A DNA stretch of 18,938 nucleotides from the NCBI GenBank assembly GCA_023091735.1, contig JALKBU010000987.1, positions 1-18,938 on the forward strand, in the 5' to 3' direction. The stretch is from Trichomonas tenax (taxonomy: Eukaryota > Parabasalia > Trichomonadida > Trichomonadidae). A model generated the notes under the pieces. That model had not been told where the DNA came from and did not search any database. It saw nothing but the letters and a program-made list of their open reading frames with translations. The translations under genes and the position numbers were made by a program. Positions 6,931 through 16,346 of the stretch are shown here, piece after piece. How positions within the stretch are numbered: position 1 is the first letter of the stretch; each line of letters opens with the position of its first letter.

Positions 6931-7563
6931 ATGACTCAATTAAACCACATTTCGAAGATTCACTACAAACTGGCGATTTCAGATATACTTAATTCAACAG
7001 TAGACCTCATAACCGGTGCTTTTTCATGCAAAATTCGCAAAAATGGAGAAATAAGTTCGATTGAATACCAAAATGTTAGAATTGCAGGTCTTGTTATCAA
7101 AACAAAAGAAGGATTCAAAGTTGATGATGGAACCGGAATAATTAAAGTCATGTACAAGCCATCCGTTGATGAAATACCAAAAATTGGTGATTATGTAGAG
7201 ATACTTGGATCAGTTGTTAACCAGAAGCCTCCTCACATAAAGATGATGTGCGTTTCGATTAAACCTGATCCAATGTTCGAAGTTCGACATATGCTCGAAT
7301 TAGCCGTTGTTCACAAGGATTTCTTCAAATTCCAGTTCCTTACCGATGATTCTCTCATTACTTCGACACAAAGTCAATCAACAGAAATATCGAAATTTTC
7401 GGAAATAGTTTTGCAATATATCAAAGGAAAGAATTGTGCTGCAACGTCTATTGATGAAATCACTGAAATATGCGGTAGTTCTGATATTGCTAATGCTGTT
7501 GTTGATGCACTTCAACAAGAACCTTTAATTTACCAAGATGGCCAAAATTACTTTGCTATATAG
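6931..7563 (+). CDS. RPA2: Replication protein A 32-kDa subunit (RPA2)
   Basis: The 210-residue protein has an OB-fold at about 48-115 (VRIAGLVIKTKEGFKVDDGTG ... IGDYVEILGSV) and a C-terminal winged helix at about 155-210 (ILQYIKGKN ... IDEITEICG ... LIYQDGQNYFAI). This is the architecture of the middle subunit of the single-stranded-DNA-binding RPA heterotrimer used in replication and repair. It is shorter than human RPA32 (270). The usual Ser/Gly-rich phosphorylation tail at the N-terminus is almost absent, leaving about 20 residues before an ALIDILNSTVD-like entry to the OB domain. The VDDGTGxIxV strand is well conserved. The start is the first ATG after the shared 32-bp promoter. Confidence 0.85.
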   Translation: MTQLNHISKIHYKLAISDILNSTVDLITGAFSCKIRKNGEISSIEYQNVRIAGLVIKTKEGFKVDDGTGIIKVMYKPSVDEIPKIGDYVEILGSVVNQKPPHIKMMCVSIKPDPMFEVRHMLELAVVHKDFFKFQFLTDDSLITSTQSQSTEISKFSEIVLQYIKGKNCAATSIDEITEICGSSDIANAVVDALQQEPLIYQDGQNYFAI

Positions 7564-8308
7564 TTAAATCAACGGGCTTATGATAGCTTAAGCCATTCCC
7601 AAAGTTACACCGGTGTGTCATCTGCTATGTGATGATATTGAAGACTCAATAATCGCTTGGTAAATGAATGTGCACCTTCAACGATTGAAAAATTTCGGAC
7701 ACCTATATCTCAGCAAGAAATGATTTTCATCGCATGTAGATTTAGCCTAATCATATTCTTTTCTTCAGATGTGTTGTTGCCTAATCAAAATCATTATATT
7801 TCGTTCATAAAGACTTATATGATGACTAGGAAAAAAAAATAAACATTGATTCAAGTAATTTGAATACAATATTATATTAACACAACATATATTGACTATG
7901 TATTAGGATGATGAAAAAAATGTTTTGATTAAAATTGATTTGTCACCTATTTGTTAAATAGTTAAACAAGAGTGTGTATTTCGTTTTAAAAGGATGATGA
8001 AATAAGATCTGTTTCAGTTGATATTAAAAATATCAAAGGAATGGTCTGAATGACTTATTTTGGAAATGTGCAAAAATGCATTCTGATATGTAGATTGCTA
8101 AAAATGACAGATCATCTCTTACATGTCAAATTTCTTTTTTATTGGACGATACCATGAGAATAAAAAGTGATGCAAGGATGTGCTATCACTTTTTTGAATC
8201 AAAAATGAATGATGTACAGAACTGCGACTTCAGTGCGTACAACTGTGCCTGTTCTTTTTAAGGAAATTTGATCTTTGGAGATGATTCCGGATATTTAACA
8301 TATTTAAA
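7564..8308. other. Spacer upstream of the broken VPS11
   Basis: About 745 bp without a supported gene. Minor structures are a perfect palindrome ACACCGGTGT (7607-7616), a GGCTTA/TAAGCC foldback after the RPA2 stop (about 7575-7592), one TTACATGTCA copy (about 8120-8129), and a 10-bp stem AAAAAGTGAT/ATCACTTTTT (8162-8171 with 8185-8194). A 61-codon plus-strand frame (7657-7842) has no recognisable family. I found no trace of the VPS11 beta-propeller half here. Confidence 0.5.
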
Positions 8309-8311
8309 TAA

Positions 8312-9989
8312 TCCCAATCTAAGCAGTTTGAAGTTGCTTTGAAGCTATCAAAGATGCATAAGATGTCTGATGAAATTGTTGCTGAAATTCATCGACAACT
8401 TGGTGATTCTCAACTACAAAAACGCGACTATGACAGTGCAATCAACGAATATATTGAATCAATAGGATTCCTGAAGCCTTCCTATGTCATCATCTTATTA
8501 CTTGAGCCACAGTATGTAGAGTATTTAGTTAAATATCTAGAAGCTTTGCATGAAAAAGGATTGGAAGCCAGTCGTCATACAACACTTAGATTTAACTGCT
8601 ATACAAAGCTTAGACGCACAGCAATGATTGATAAGATCGCAGAAGATTGCGTTGGCGTCAATAAAGAGCCAAGCTATTGCCGCTGTTGAAGTTCTTAAAC
8701 AAGGTGGATATGTTGAACAAGCAACAAAAATTGCTTTGGCATTTGAAAGCCATCTCACATACTGCTATATCACGGATTCCATCGACAACTATGAGAAGAT
8801 ATACGAGCAAATGAAAGTGGTGCCTCCAAAGATACTGAGATTCGCAATCAAGACATACGGAATGAAGATAATGCATGCATTCGATGACGCAAAAAGAGAG
8901 AAGTTTACGAACTATATTGCTGATTTTTGCATGACAAATTATACAGATGATGATAGAGAATTTGTTATCAAGCCAGATTATGTAAGGAACATATTCTGCG
9001 ACTTCCCGAAGTTCGAGCTTGCGTTTATTTTGCGAATAGTTAACAACAAAGTTTCTTTAATGAACGAAAATCTCTGGAATAGATTGATAACGTTGACATT
9101 GACTGAAAAACCATTATCAACATTCGACGTCATCAAAGAAGCAAGACACAGATATAGTGATGAGGCTGCTTTGTTTGCAATCAATCTCAAAAGATGCGAA
9201 TTCAAGGATGATGATGCACTTCAGAATGTGCTGTTGAAGTCAATGGCTATAATTTATGAGCATCAAAAATGTTACAGAGAGATATTGAATATCACACAAG
9301 TCACAGAATACGTCAATATATGCAGAAAGTTCGAGAAGGAAGATCCGCTTATTTGGACTGAGGCATTACAGAAAGCTATTGAGTTGAATTCACCAGATGG
9401 CTGCAGAATGATGCTTCGCACATCATTAGCAGAAGATAAAGTTAGACTCAATGAAACTTTGAGAATGATGAAGAGCCCGAAGTCAATAGCTACACTGGAC
9501 ATGTTTATTGATATAACAGTTGATAAGTTCTCGAAGTTAACAACTGAGATCAATCAGAAAACAGAAACACTCGAGAAAATATCAAGTGAAGTTGAAGAGA
9601 CATTCCAAAAGTCTGTGAAGATTGATACTGAAATAACAGCATACAGGAAGGGAGTACACTGTGGATTCTGCAAAGAGAGGATCACTCTACCAGCAAAGTT
9701 CTTTAAATGCGGACATGTTTTCCATATATATTGTCTTGGTGATGAAATTGATTTCTGCATGAAATGTCGTGAAGAAAATGAATTAATAGCAATGAAGAAA
9801 GTCGATGATTTGATTGAAAGAGAAGCGCAAACACCAATCCTTGAACAAATGTCTAACAGCAATGATGGAATTGGTGTTCTCGAAGAAGTTCTCAAGACTG
9901 GTATAATGATGAATGAGCCTTCTCAAGACGATGAATTAGAAATCTGGAATTTCTTCAAGAGATTTAATACCCTTGAGAAAGATGAATAA
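8312..9989 (+). pseudogene. VPS11: VPS11, 5'-truncated and frameshifted
   Basis: VPS11 is a core subunit of the HOPS/CORVET tethering complexes in endolysosomal traffic. Two plus-strand frames together cover its C-terminal half. The first (from the in-frame TAA at 8309-8311 to TGA at 8687-8689) carries LGDSQLQKRDYDSAINEYIESIGFLKPSYVI and HTTLRFNCYTKL, typical of the clathrin-repeat region. The second, shifted by +1, takes over within about 8640-8690 and continues AAVEVLKQGGY to a RING-H2 finger (9660-9767: CGFC, CGHVFHIYC, CMKC) near the end. A Glu/Lys-rich coiled coil (about 9530-9640) precedes the RING. The N-terminal beta-propeller is missing: homology reaches upstream of the first ATG (8354) into SKQFEVALKLSK, then hits the stop. 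No trichomonad-type GT-AG intron signals fit the frame change. Either this is a truncated pseudogene copy, or an assembly error explains the frameshift while the truncation is real. Confidence 0.8.
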
Positions 9990-10022
9990 AGTTTGTTTTT
10001 AACGTTTTTTGTAACACATCCT

Positions 10023-10142
10023 TTCACATAGCAAAAAAATTGCCATTTATTTATGTGACAAAAATGTAAATATTTTAACATGTAAATTATTGAATGGCAA
10101 AAATTGTTTACGTGTCGATTCTGAAAAATTTTGACATGTAAA
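10023..10142 (+). promoter_or_regulatory. Upstream motif array before the PP2A-like gene
   Basis: Five boxes resembling TTTACATGTCA in either orientation occur here: TTCACATAGCA (10023), TTTATGTGACA (10049), TAACATGTAAA (10076), TTTACGTGTCG (10107) and TGACATGTAAA (10132). Their centres are about 26, 27, 31 and 25 bp apart. The array lies about 110-230 bp before the start codon at 10254. Confidence 0.55.
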
Positions 10143-10253
10143 TTTTTATCTACAATTATTAACCTTATATATAAAATAATAAAATAAGCCCAATACTTGC
10201 TTATCCCTGTTATGAGAGATCTCAAATAACCAAAAATTTTATCGTAAAATAAA

Positions 10254-11864
10254 ATGAGCACGCCTTTTTTCGGGCAGAAGGATTTGCCTGTGCTCATTCG
10301 TGACGTAGTCTACAAAAAAGAGGGCAGCCAGGAGGCCTTCGTTGAGGCATTGCCGATATTTCTCGCAGAACTTCCATCGGAACAAGTTACAAAACAAATC
10401 TTGCCATTTATAATTAATTGGTTCGATTTTGGCAATCTCAGCGTAGCTAAGATCCTTTTCAAGTATATACCCCTGCTCGTGAAGCGTGAATCTACAGAAT
10501 TAGAACTATACGATTTTGTTTATCTTATTAACGAACTTATCAGACAAAACGGGCTCTTCGTTGAGAAGGAGTCCGGTCAGTTTGTCGACTATTTGATGAC
10601 CATTTTTCAAGGAGATATCTTCGATAATATTTTTATTCCGTCATTGGAGAGACTTCTCTGGCAGGATAACATCGAAGCCGTCGCTATATCACTTACCATG
10701 CAAGCTAAGCTCGCAATTATGTCTCCACTCGATAAAAAACAGAATATCATCGAAAATCTTCTCAGAATATGCAAAAACACATCAACGATCCTGAACATCA
10801 TTCTTTTGGGATCACTGCAGCATTTCTTAGCGATTGCTACAGACGAAAAACTCATTCTCGACAGTCTCGTTGTTCCATCGTTCAAACATCCGGATCCAAA
10901 GCTTCGCTGCAGAGTAATATCTGCAATATCGACTGTACCAGACAAATACATGTCGATTTACACAGATGTCAAACCGCTGATTAGATTATCGCAAGATGAA
11001 TCGTGGTGTGTGAGATATTCATGGGCAAGAACCATTGCGCCGTTAATCGAGTATTCTACGCAGAAGGAGAAGCTCGGTATTGCACTTATGACGTTGTGCA
11101 AAGATTCGGTGTCTGAAGTTCGTTCTACAGCATTAATAACACTTTCTAAGGTTTCAAAATGCCTTTCAGCAGAAACTCTTGATGAAACACCAAGTATATT
11201 TGAACAGTGCATGCGCAATCACAGTGAAACTGTTAGAGATGCAGCGATAAGACTTTGGGGAGCACTCCTTGCATCACATCCGGATGCTCCATTCCAGCAA
11301 AGACTTGCGAAGTCTCTTCAGCTCCTGGGAACTGTTCCTATCTTTGGCTTCATTCACAAGATGCTTCTTCACGTTGTTCCACTCCTTCCTGAGAGTTTAG
11401 TTAACATCGAACTAATCGACACAGCCGTCAACACACTCCTCGATAACGAAGATAGACCGACATTAATCGTCAAAGCAATTCCTGTTCTTGCATCATTGGC
11501 AACTGCGAAGAACTTGATAGGATATGCTCCATCATTGGCAGGAAAAGTCAAGCCTTTCATGTCTTCTCCTGTGTTCGCAGTTCGCGTTACTGCAGGTAAT
11601 TTCTTTGTTGATTGCACACGCATTCTCGGATGGGAGTGGGCATGTGAGTATTTCCTCAACGATATTGGCGACATGCTCGAAGAAGGTAATACTCCTCTTC
11701 GGACATCCGCTCTTCGTACAGCCACTGCTCTTATAGCAGAGAAACCTCCGACGGAGATTGCTCAGCAACTCAGAGAAATGATTGACAACTTAACAATGTG
11801 CAAGATCGAAGTTGTCAAGAAAAATGCAGAACTCTGCATCGAGAAATTAGTCTTAGTTCACTAA
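10254..11864 (+). CDS. HEAT-repeat protein, PP2A scaffold (A subunit)-like
   Basis: A 536-residue all-helical protein made of repeated HEAT units from about residue 25 to the end. Segments such as DESWCVRYSWARTIAPLIEY (about 247-266) closely resemble the PP2A A-subunit repeat motif D-x-S-W-R-V-R-Y. Others follow the same pattern (DSVSEVRSTALITLSKV, NHSETVRDAAIRLWGALL, SPVFAVRVTAGNFFVDC). PP2A A subunits scaffold the catalytic C and regulatory B subunits of the Ser/Thr phosphatase. Length is somewhat under the usual 589 residues (15 repeats), suggesting a shorter or more divergent solenoid. Its codon use is less AT-biased than the VPS11 fragment, consistent with good expression. Alternatives are other HEAT phosphatase regulators. 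The upstream motif array is described separately. Confidence 0.7.
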   Translation: MSTPFFGQKDLPVLIRDVVYKKEGSQEAFVEALPIFLAELPSEQVTKQILPFIINWFDFGNLSVAKILFKYIPLLVKRESTELELYDFVYLINELIRQNGLFVEKESGQFVDYLMTIFQGDIFDNIFIPSLERLLWQDNIEAVAISLTMQAKLAIMSPLDKKQNIIENLLRICKNTSTILNIILLGSLQHFLAIATDEKLILDSLVVPSFKHPDPKLRCRVISAISTVPDKYMSIYTDVKPLIRLSQDESWCVRYSWARTIAPLIEYSTQKEKLGIALMTLCKDSVSEVRSTALITLSKVSKCLSAETLDETPSIFEQCMRNHSETVRDAAIRLWGALLASHPDAPFQQRLAKSLQLLGTVPIFGFIHKMLLHVVPLLPESLVNIELIDTAVNTLLDNEDRPTLIVKAIPVLASLATAKNLIGYAPSLAGKVKPFMSSPVFAVRVTAGNFFVDCTRILGWEWACEYFLNDIGDMLEEGNTPLRTSALRTATALIAEKPPTEIAQQLREMIDNLTMCKIEVVKKNAELCIEKLVLVH

Positions 11865-11977
11865 TTTCATTTTAGTTATTTGTTTCATATAATTTCAATT
11901 AAAACCATGTATTATTATCTTTGGTAGAATCAGTAGTTATATATGGATGCAGCCACGGAAAAAAATAAAACCACTAA

Positions 11978-13100
11978 ACTGATGTGCAAAATGGAGTACC
12001 GCTTAAAATTGAGAAAACTCATTGAATTTTTCTGTGAGATTCTCTCAAATTATTTGGTCATTTCGGTACTCCCTTTCGCACATTTTAATTTTTAGCCTCG
12101 TGTGTTGGAAGGAAAAATCGCGAACAATACGGGCAATAACTGGAAACCCAGGACCCATATGTCAGTACGCGAAAGAAGAAAAAATACCTAAATTTCATGG
12201 AATATCTGAATTGATCTTCCTTGAACTAGGCCAAGAAACATTAAATCTTTTGTATAACATGACAACAGACAAAAAAATGCATAAAACTTTCTAACTTTAT
12301 ATACTTGCGTTGGATTCAAGTGAATTTCGAAATCACTCAACCTTTGGATGATTTTCCGAAGAATGCGGCTTAAAGAATCCACATTTCATTTGGTTTCATG
12401 TGGTCCTCACCATAAAGATGTGGATCACTGATCAATTACTCTAAAGTTAAGTTTGTAATCGGGTTTCATGAACTATAATGTATCTTATTAGTCCTATCTA
12501 TTGATTGCACATCATGCGCGATATCTCAGCGAGCATGATAAAGGCTTCCAAAGGGTAATAATTTTGAAAATTATTGGAAATAATAAAAATGTGGTACAAA
12601 TGGCATGGACCTTTGCCAAATTGTTCGCTTCAAGATCTGTAATGACAGCATGGTCTGAAGCCTTAAACATTTTGTTGCAGTTAATTTTATATTTTTTTTT
12701 CAAAGCTTTCTCTAAGACAATATATGTTCGATGTGATATCGAGCATGATATTTTAGAAGTAAACTGAAAGGATTAAAGCAATTAAAAAGAATATTTTGGG
12801 TCAAGATAATATATTCAACAACCAATGGCCAAAATATAGGTCATTTATGCAATTTTGTTTATGGTTCTTCCTAATCATTGCTATTTAAAGTCAAATTTTT
12901 GGTATTTTAAAATGGATCGAGCAAATAACCTTTATAGAACTTCTTGTAATGAAGCGCAGTGCTTTGCATTAAATATTTGTGTATATCTAATGGTGTAATG
13001 AAGTACAATTATTAAAACTTTGCGAGATAATCAAAACTCTCCATTAGTAATTGTAAACATCTCAAAAAATTGTGATACTCCTTTTCGCACATCAGTTTAT
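11978..13100. mobile_element. TIR element A (about 1.1 kb), probably decayed
   Basis: The word ACTGATGTGCaAAAtGGAGTAcC (11978-12000) recurs in reverse orientation at about 13074-13098 (reverse complement ACTGATGTGCgAAAaGGAGTAtC), bracketing about 1.1 kb. A third copy in reverse lies internally at 12065-12084 (GGTACTCCcTTTcGCACA), forming a 108-bp foldback with the left copy. The interior holds short plus-strand frames (12022-12294, 12501-12767) with no recognisable family and many stops, so no intact transposase is present. No target-site duplication was identified. Confidence 0.6.
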
Positions 13101-13390
13101 TTTGGGTCGTTTTTGATGAAAAATTACCCCAAAATCAATGAAAACTCATCAATTTTGACATAAGTGTCTCTTCGAAAAACTAAATGGATGTAAGTATATA
13201 TTATTATTAGTAAAAAATATAATTTATCTAAAAACAAACTTTAATTTTCTGACAAGTATAATTGGCACAATCTGTCATGTAATGGGGATAAATCGTTTCA
13301 TTTACCCTCTGCGAGTGCATATAACATAGGGGGTGTCGGTTTAAAATTAAAAATGTTGGCAAAATATAAAAAATCAAGTGTTTAATCAAT

Positions 13391-14082
13391 TAATTCATCA
13401 TACGCTTGTTCAATGATGGTGGTAATGGTCTTTGAAACTGGAGACCAATGTCCAACCGACGATTTCTTGTGAAATAATCGTAGATTAAATCTTCACGGTC
13501 CAAGATTTGATTCATAAAGGAAAGTTGAGGATGTACTGAGATATTCCCCACTCGAATTCATTAGGGCAGAAGAATTGGTCCCAGAGGTCGAAAATCACAT
13601 CATAGAACTCTTTGGGAGCCAGCTTCTTGATGAGTTGAAATATCTGGACAGAAGGATGAAGGTGTCGGTACTGGCGTGAATTCTTAACGGTAAAGTACGC
13701 GAACCATAGCATGTTTTTGAAATCGCGTCACATATTGTGTATGATTGGGAACGAGGCAACCATGTATTGTAAAACATACTTCCAGGAGTTGTCCTGTCTG
13801 GCAATCCAGACTAAGAGCTTCTGTAGCGTAGCCATTTCGTTGATGAGCTTTTTGTGATTAATCACAACAGGTGTAAGTCTCGTGGGCTGCATCAACTTAG
13901 AGCTGATGGGTATAATTGACACGCCATCAATCTTGTCGAAGCAGTATTGTTTTCCTTTTTCATCTAAATAAACATTTGCTTGGAAGAGTTCGATCTGTTT
14001 TAATCCCAATACATGAATATGCATGGGTGTTTCGGCGGTGTGGGTTTGTTGATCAACACCAACGAATCGATCACAAACCTAC
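13391..14082 (-). pseudogene. Element B interior gene, disrupted
   Basis: On the minus strand one frame runs from about 14082 through DRFVGVDQQ, then ETPMHIHVLGLKQIELFQANVYLDEKGKQ (ATG at 14024) to an in-frame TGA at 13728-13730. The same frame resumes directly (MLWFAYFTVKNSRQYRHLHPS ... DLWDQFFCPNEFEWGISQ) to a stop at 13512-13514. A shifted frame then continues QLSFMNQILDREDLIYDYFTRN to a stop at 13391-13393. Composition and continuity across the breaks suggest one former gene of at least 210 codons with a nonsense mutation and a frameshift. No family is recognised. Confidence 0.5.
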
Positions 14083-14249
14083 TCATGGAGGCTGTGACAC
14101 GCTATTCATTCTTCAAAAGGCTACTCGGAGTGATGGTAGCAACATTCAATGAAGACCATCTCCAAAGATACAAACTCACCAATGAACAACATGTTTTGAT
14201 CATGGATTTCGTTGGTGATTTGGAGAAATTGGAGCAAATGGACAAATGA
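14013..14249 (+). CDS. Hypothetical 78-codon frame in element B
   Basis: This plus-strand frame overlaps the 5' part of the minus-strand interior gene. It encodes MNMHGCFGGVGLLINTNESITNLLMEAVTRYSFFKRLL ... DFVGDLEKLEQMDK, with reasonable composition and an amphipathic helical look, and is preceded by an in-frame TAA. No family is recognised. It may be an antisense shadow, or the second of two opposed fragments in a rearranged element. Confidence 0.3.
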   Translation: MNMHGCFGGVGLLINTNESITNLLMEAVTRYSFFKRLLGVMVATFNEDHLQRYKLTNEQHVLIMDFVGDLEKLEQMDK

Positions 14250-14622
14250 AACCTTCCCTTTGAACCCAGAAAGTACATTTATCACGTCAATATTACTCGT
14301 TTTTAGTTAATAAACGTCTAATTTTTAAATAAAAGTGCCAACATTTTTAATTTTAAACCGACGCACATACCTGATGTTATATGCACCCGCAGAGGGTAAA
14401 TGAAACGGTTTGAATGACATTACACGACAGATCTAGTCAATTAATTGTCAGAAAAATAAAGTTAGTTTTTAAATAAATAATATTTTTTATAAATATATGT
14501 GGGGCATGATTTTCAATCATTTTTTCAGTGATTTTCCCATGACATTGCTTAGTTTTTGAAGAGACACTGATGTAAGGACATATTGGTATTAATAATAGAT
14601 GTTTATTTTTTAAAATTGAAAC

Positions 14623-14694
14623 GGGTGCATAGCTCAGTGGTAGAGCGCAACATTTGCATTGTTGAGGCCGAGGATTCGATCTCCCCTGCATCCA
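14623..14694 (+). tRNA. tRNA-Ala(TGC)
   Basis: A 72-nt cloverleaf. The acceptor stem is GGGTGCA (14623-14629) with TGCATCC (14687-14693; one G-T pair) and discriminator A. The D arm/A box begins TAGCTCAGTGGTAGAGCG. The anticodon stem CAACA/TGTTG encloses the loop TTTGCAT, giving anticodon TGC (14655-14657), which reads Ala GCA codons. The T arm contains TTCGATC (B box); one A-C mismatch occurs in its stem. There is no intron, and no encoded CCA beyond the discriminator is required. A run of seven T residues (14695-14701) follows as a Pol III terminator. Centrin starts 62 bp downstream on the same strand. Confidence 0.95.
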
Positions 14695-14701
14695 TTTTTT
14701 T
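14695..14701 (+). terminator. Pol III T-run after tRNA-Ala
   Basis: Seven consecutive T residues immediately follow the discriminator base, the standard signal for RNA polymerase III termination. Confidence 0.85.
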
Positions 14702-14756
14702 GCCTTTTTCGATTGAATGTAAACTATAGAAAAAACACCCGTTTTTTTAGTTATCT

Positions 14757-15245
14757 ATGGCTGTTGCAGGTCTTTCTCGCAAGTCTCAGAGAGCTGATTT
14801 AACAGAAGAGCAGAAATTAGAACTTCACGAAGCATTCGACATGTTTGATACAGATGGTTCCGGCAAAATTCAAGCAAATGAACTTCGCGTTGCATTAAGA
14901 GCGTTAGGATTCGAGCCGTCTAAGGATGAGCTCAGAAGAATGATTACAGATGTCGATAAGAAGGGTAACGGATATTTAGATTTCCCACAATTCATGGAAG
15001 CGATAGTTAAAAAGATTAGTGAGCCAGATCACGACGAAGAAATAGAAAAATCATTCAAACTATTTGATAAGAACAAAGATGATTACCTTGACATTGAAGA
15101 TCTTAAGTATGTCGCTGATTTAATTGGTGAAACAATGAGTCAGGAAGAGCTTAACGAAATGATCAAGGAAGCGGACCAGGATAAGGATGGCAAGGTCACT
15201 CTTGCTGATTTCAAGCGTGTAGTTCAGCGTGCAACTCTATTTTAA
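14757..15245 (+). CDS. Centrin
   Basis: A 162-residue calmodulin-superfamily protein with the centrin signature: a short basic N-terminus ([25 protein letters not shown]) followed by four EF-hands. Loop 1 (31-42, [12 protein letters not shown]) is canonical. Loop 2 (67-78) has Lys at position 3 and Gln at 12, loop 3 (104-115) has Asp in place of Gly6 and Asp at 12, and loop 4 (140-151) has Asp at 12. Site 1 should therefore bind calcium well, with 3 and 4 weaker and 2 probably silent. The C-terminus ATLF matches the centrin ending of a basic patch and terminal aromatic. Centrins act at basal bodies and in contractile fibres. The ATG follows TTTAGTTATCT, with the tRNA terminator only 55 bp upstream, so its promoter must be very short or overlap the tRNA gene. 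Confidence 0.9.
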   Translation: MAVAGLSRKSQRADLTEEQKLELHEAFDMFDTDGSGKIQANELRVALRALGFEPSKDELRRMITDVDKKGNGYLDFPQFMEAIVKKISEPDHDEEIEKSFKLFDKNKDDYLDIEDLKYVADLIGETMSQEELNEMIKEADQDKDGKVTLADFKRVVQRATLF

Positions 15246-15482
15246 ACAATTATATTATTTTTTAGCTTAAATTGACATTACCAACATACTTCATACGCAC
15301 ATAGATATCAATGCTTAATATTATAATTCATTTTTGATAAATTATTTATTTTTTTCAAGTTATTGTTCAAGCTAAGCATGTTTACAATAAAGAAATAAGA
15401 ACAATTCGAGGATTTCATCATAGAAACAATGGTTTTAAAATAATATTATAACAAAATATTAAAAAATATTGTATAAAGATTA

Positions 15483-16346
15483 TTAGTTAACAGAATGGTT
15501 CTGCAATCGTTCCAGTAAGAAGTCTACCAATAAGTCGGGGCAAATAAACCTTGCAATTTGAACATCAACTTTAGAAGGCTCTTCTTGGTCTGCGTATTGA
15601 AGTATAACGTATACTCTAGGTAGCTCTCGAATAAATTTTAATATTTTTGTAACTTTTCGCGGATAATTTAATGGAAGTGAAATTAATGGAAGTGATGATC
15701 GATCTTTGAAAGGATCATTTTCAGGTATATCGACTTCTAAGATTGAACGCGTATTTTTATCAGCTCTTGTCGTCATTTTTGCTTTTCTGGGAATTTTTGG
15801 TTCTTCAATGATTAATATATCACTGCTTGATTTACGTTTCGACACATCTTTCTTCTTTTCTTTCTTTTGGACTGGTTCCTGCTTTTTCTCTTTCTTTGGT
15901 GTTATTTCTGTTTTTTGAGTTTGTGGCTTCTCCTCTTTCTTTTGGGGCTTAACCACTTCTTTAACTTTTGGACTCTCTTTCATATTTTTTTCAGGAATAA
16001 TTGATTTTTGAATTTGTTTTTCCATTTCTTTCTCTTTTTCATTTTCATTCATTTGGTTGATAATTTGATTGATTTCTTTTGTTACGGGTTCTTCTGGATA
16101 AAATTTGCGGAATATTTCAAAATACTCAAGATGAAGTTGAAAGAATTCAGATATTTGATCGAAACATTCTTTGATATTTTCGTATGGTTCCCATGTAATG
16201 GCATTTTCCTCTTCTTCGTTTTTATCCCAATGCATTTTGAATTCAATCTTAGTGCCTTTACGTTTGCCAACACGCATGTCCAATATATCCTCAAAATCAA
16301 TGTCATCTTTATAGCCTAGTTCATCAGAATCTTCAAAATTCATCAA
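15483..16346 (-). CDS. HP1-like protein: chromodomain plus chromoshadow domain
   Basis: 287 residues. A chromodomain at about 17-69 (ILDMRVGKRKGTKIEFKMHW ... NAITWEPYENI ... ISEF) is followed by an Asn/Glu/Lys-rich linker (about 85-200), which includes highly charged KKEEKP and KKEKKKDVSKRK stretches likely to bind nucleic acid and act as a nuclear signal. A C-terminal chromoshadow-like domain (about 228-284) ends in the diagnostic FICPDLLVDFLLERLQNH, comparable with the C-P-x-x-V-x-x-F-x-E-E-R-L of HP1. HP1 proteins bind methylated H3K9 and dimerise through the shadow domain to compact chromatin. By alignment only W40 of the three-aromatic cage is clearly kept; the first and third cage positions look like I16 and N43, so methyl-lysine binding may be altered. 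Two start codons (16346, 16343) are adjacent; either may be used. Confidence 0.8.
   Translation of the reverse strand: MMNFEDSDELGYKDDIDFEDILDMRVGKRKGTKIEFKMHWDKNEEEENAITWEPYENIKECFDQISEFFQLHLEYFEIFRKFYPEEPVTKEINQIINQMNENEKEKEMEKQIQKSIIPEKNMKESPKVKEVVKPQKKEEKPQTQKTEITPKKEKKQEPVQKKEKKKDVSKRKSSSDILIIEEPKIPRKAKMTTRADKNTRSILEVDIPENDPFKDRSSLPLISLPLNYPRKVTKILKFIRELPRVYVILQYADQEEPSKVDVQIARFICPDLLVDFLLERLQNHSVN

Larger units (their letters stand above)
13158..14573. mobile_element. TIR element B (about 1.4 kb) with 205-240-bp inverted repeats
   Basis: The left TIR (13158-13361) and right TIR (14336-14573) match as imperfect inverted repeats. Shared blocks from the ends inward are AGTGTCTCTTC-AAAAACTAA, TAAAAAC-AACTTTA-TTTTCTGACAA, CGTTTCATTTACCCTCTGCG, GTGCATATAACAT and GTCGGTTTAAAATTAAAAATGTTGGCA. 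The two copies have diverged by substitutions and indels, so the insertion is not recent. The interior carries a broken minus-strand gene and a short plus-strand frame. No clear target-site duplication is visible. The right end lies about 50 bp from the tRNA-Ala gene. The family is not recognised; long TIRs are compatible with Mutator-like or Maverick-derived non-autonomous elements. Confidence 0.8.

Noticed and set aside
8640..8690. Intron joining the two VPS11 frames
   Set aside because: No GTATGT-like donor or ACTAAC-type acceptor of trichomonad introns is present, and the similarity runs through the region without a gap.
12022..12767. Transposase gene in element A
   Set aside because: Only short frames with no catalytic motif or family resemblance; several stops in every frame.
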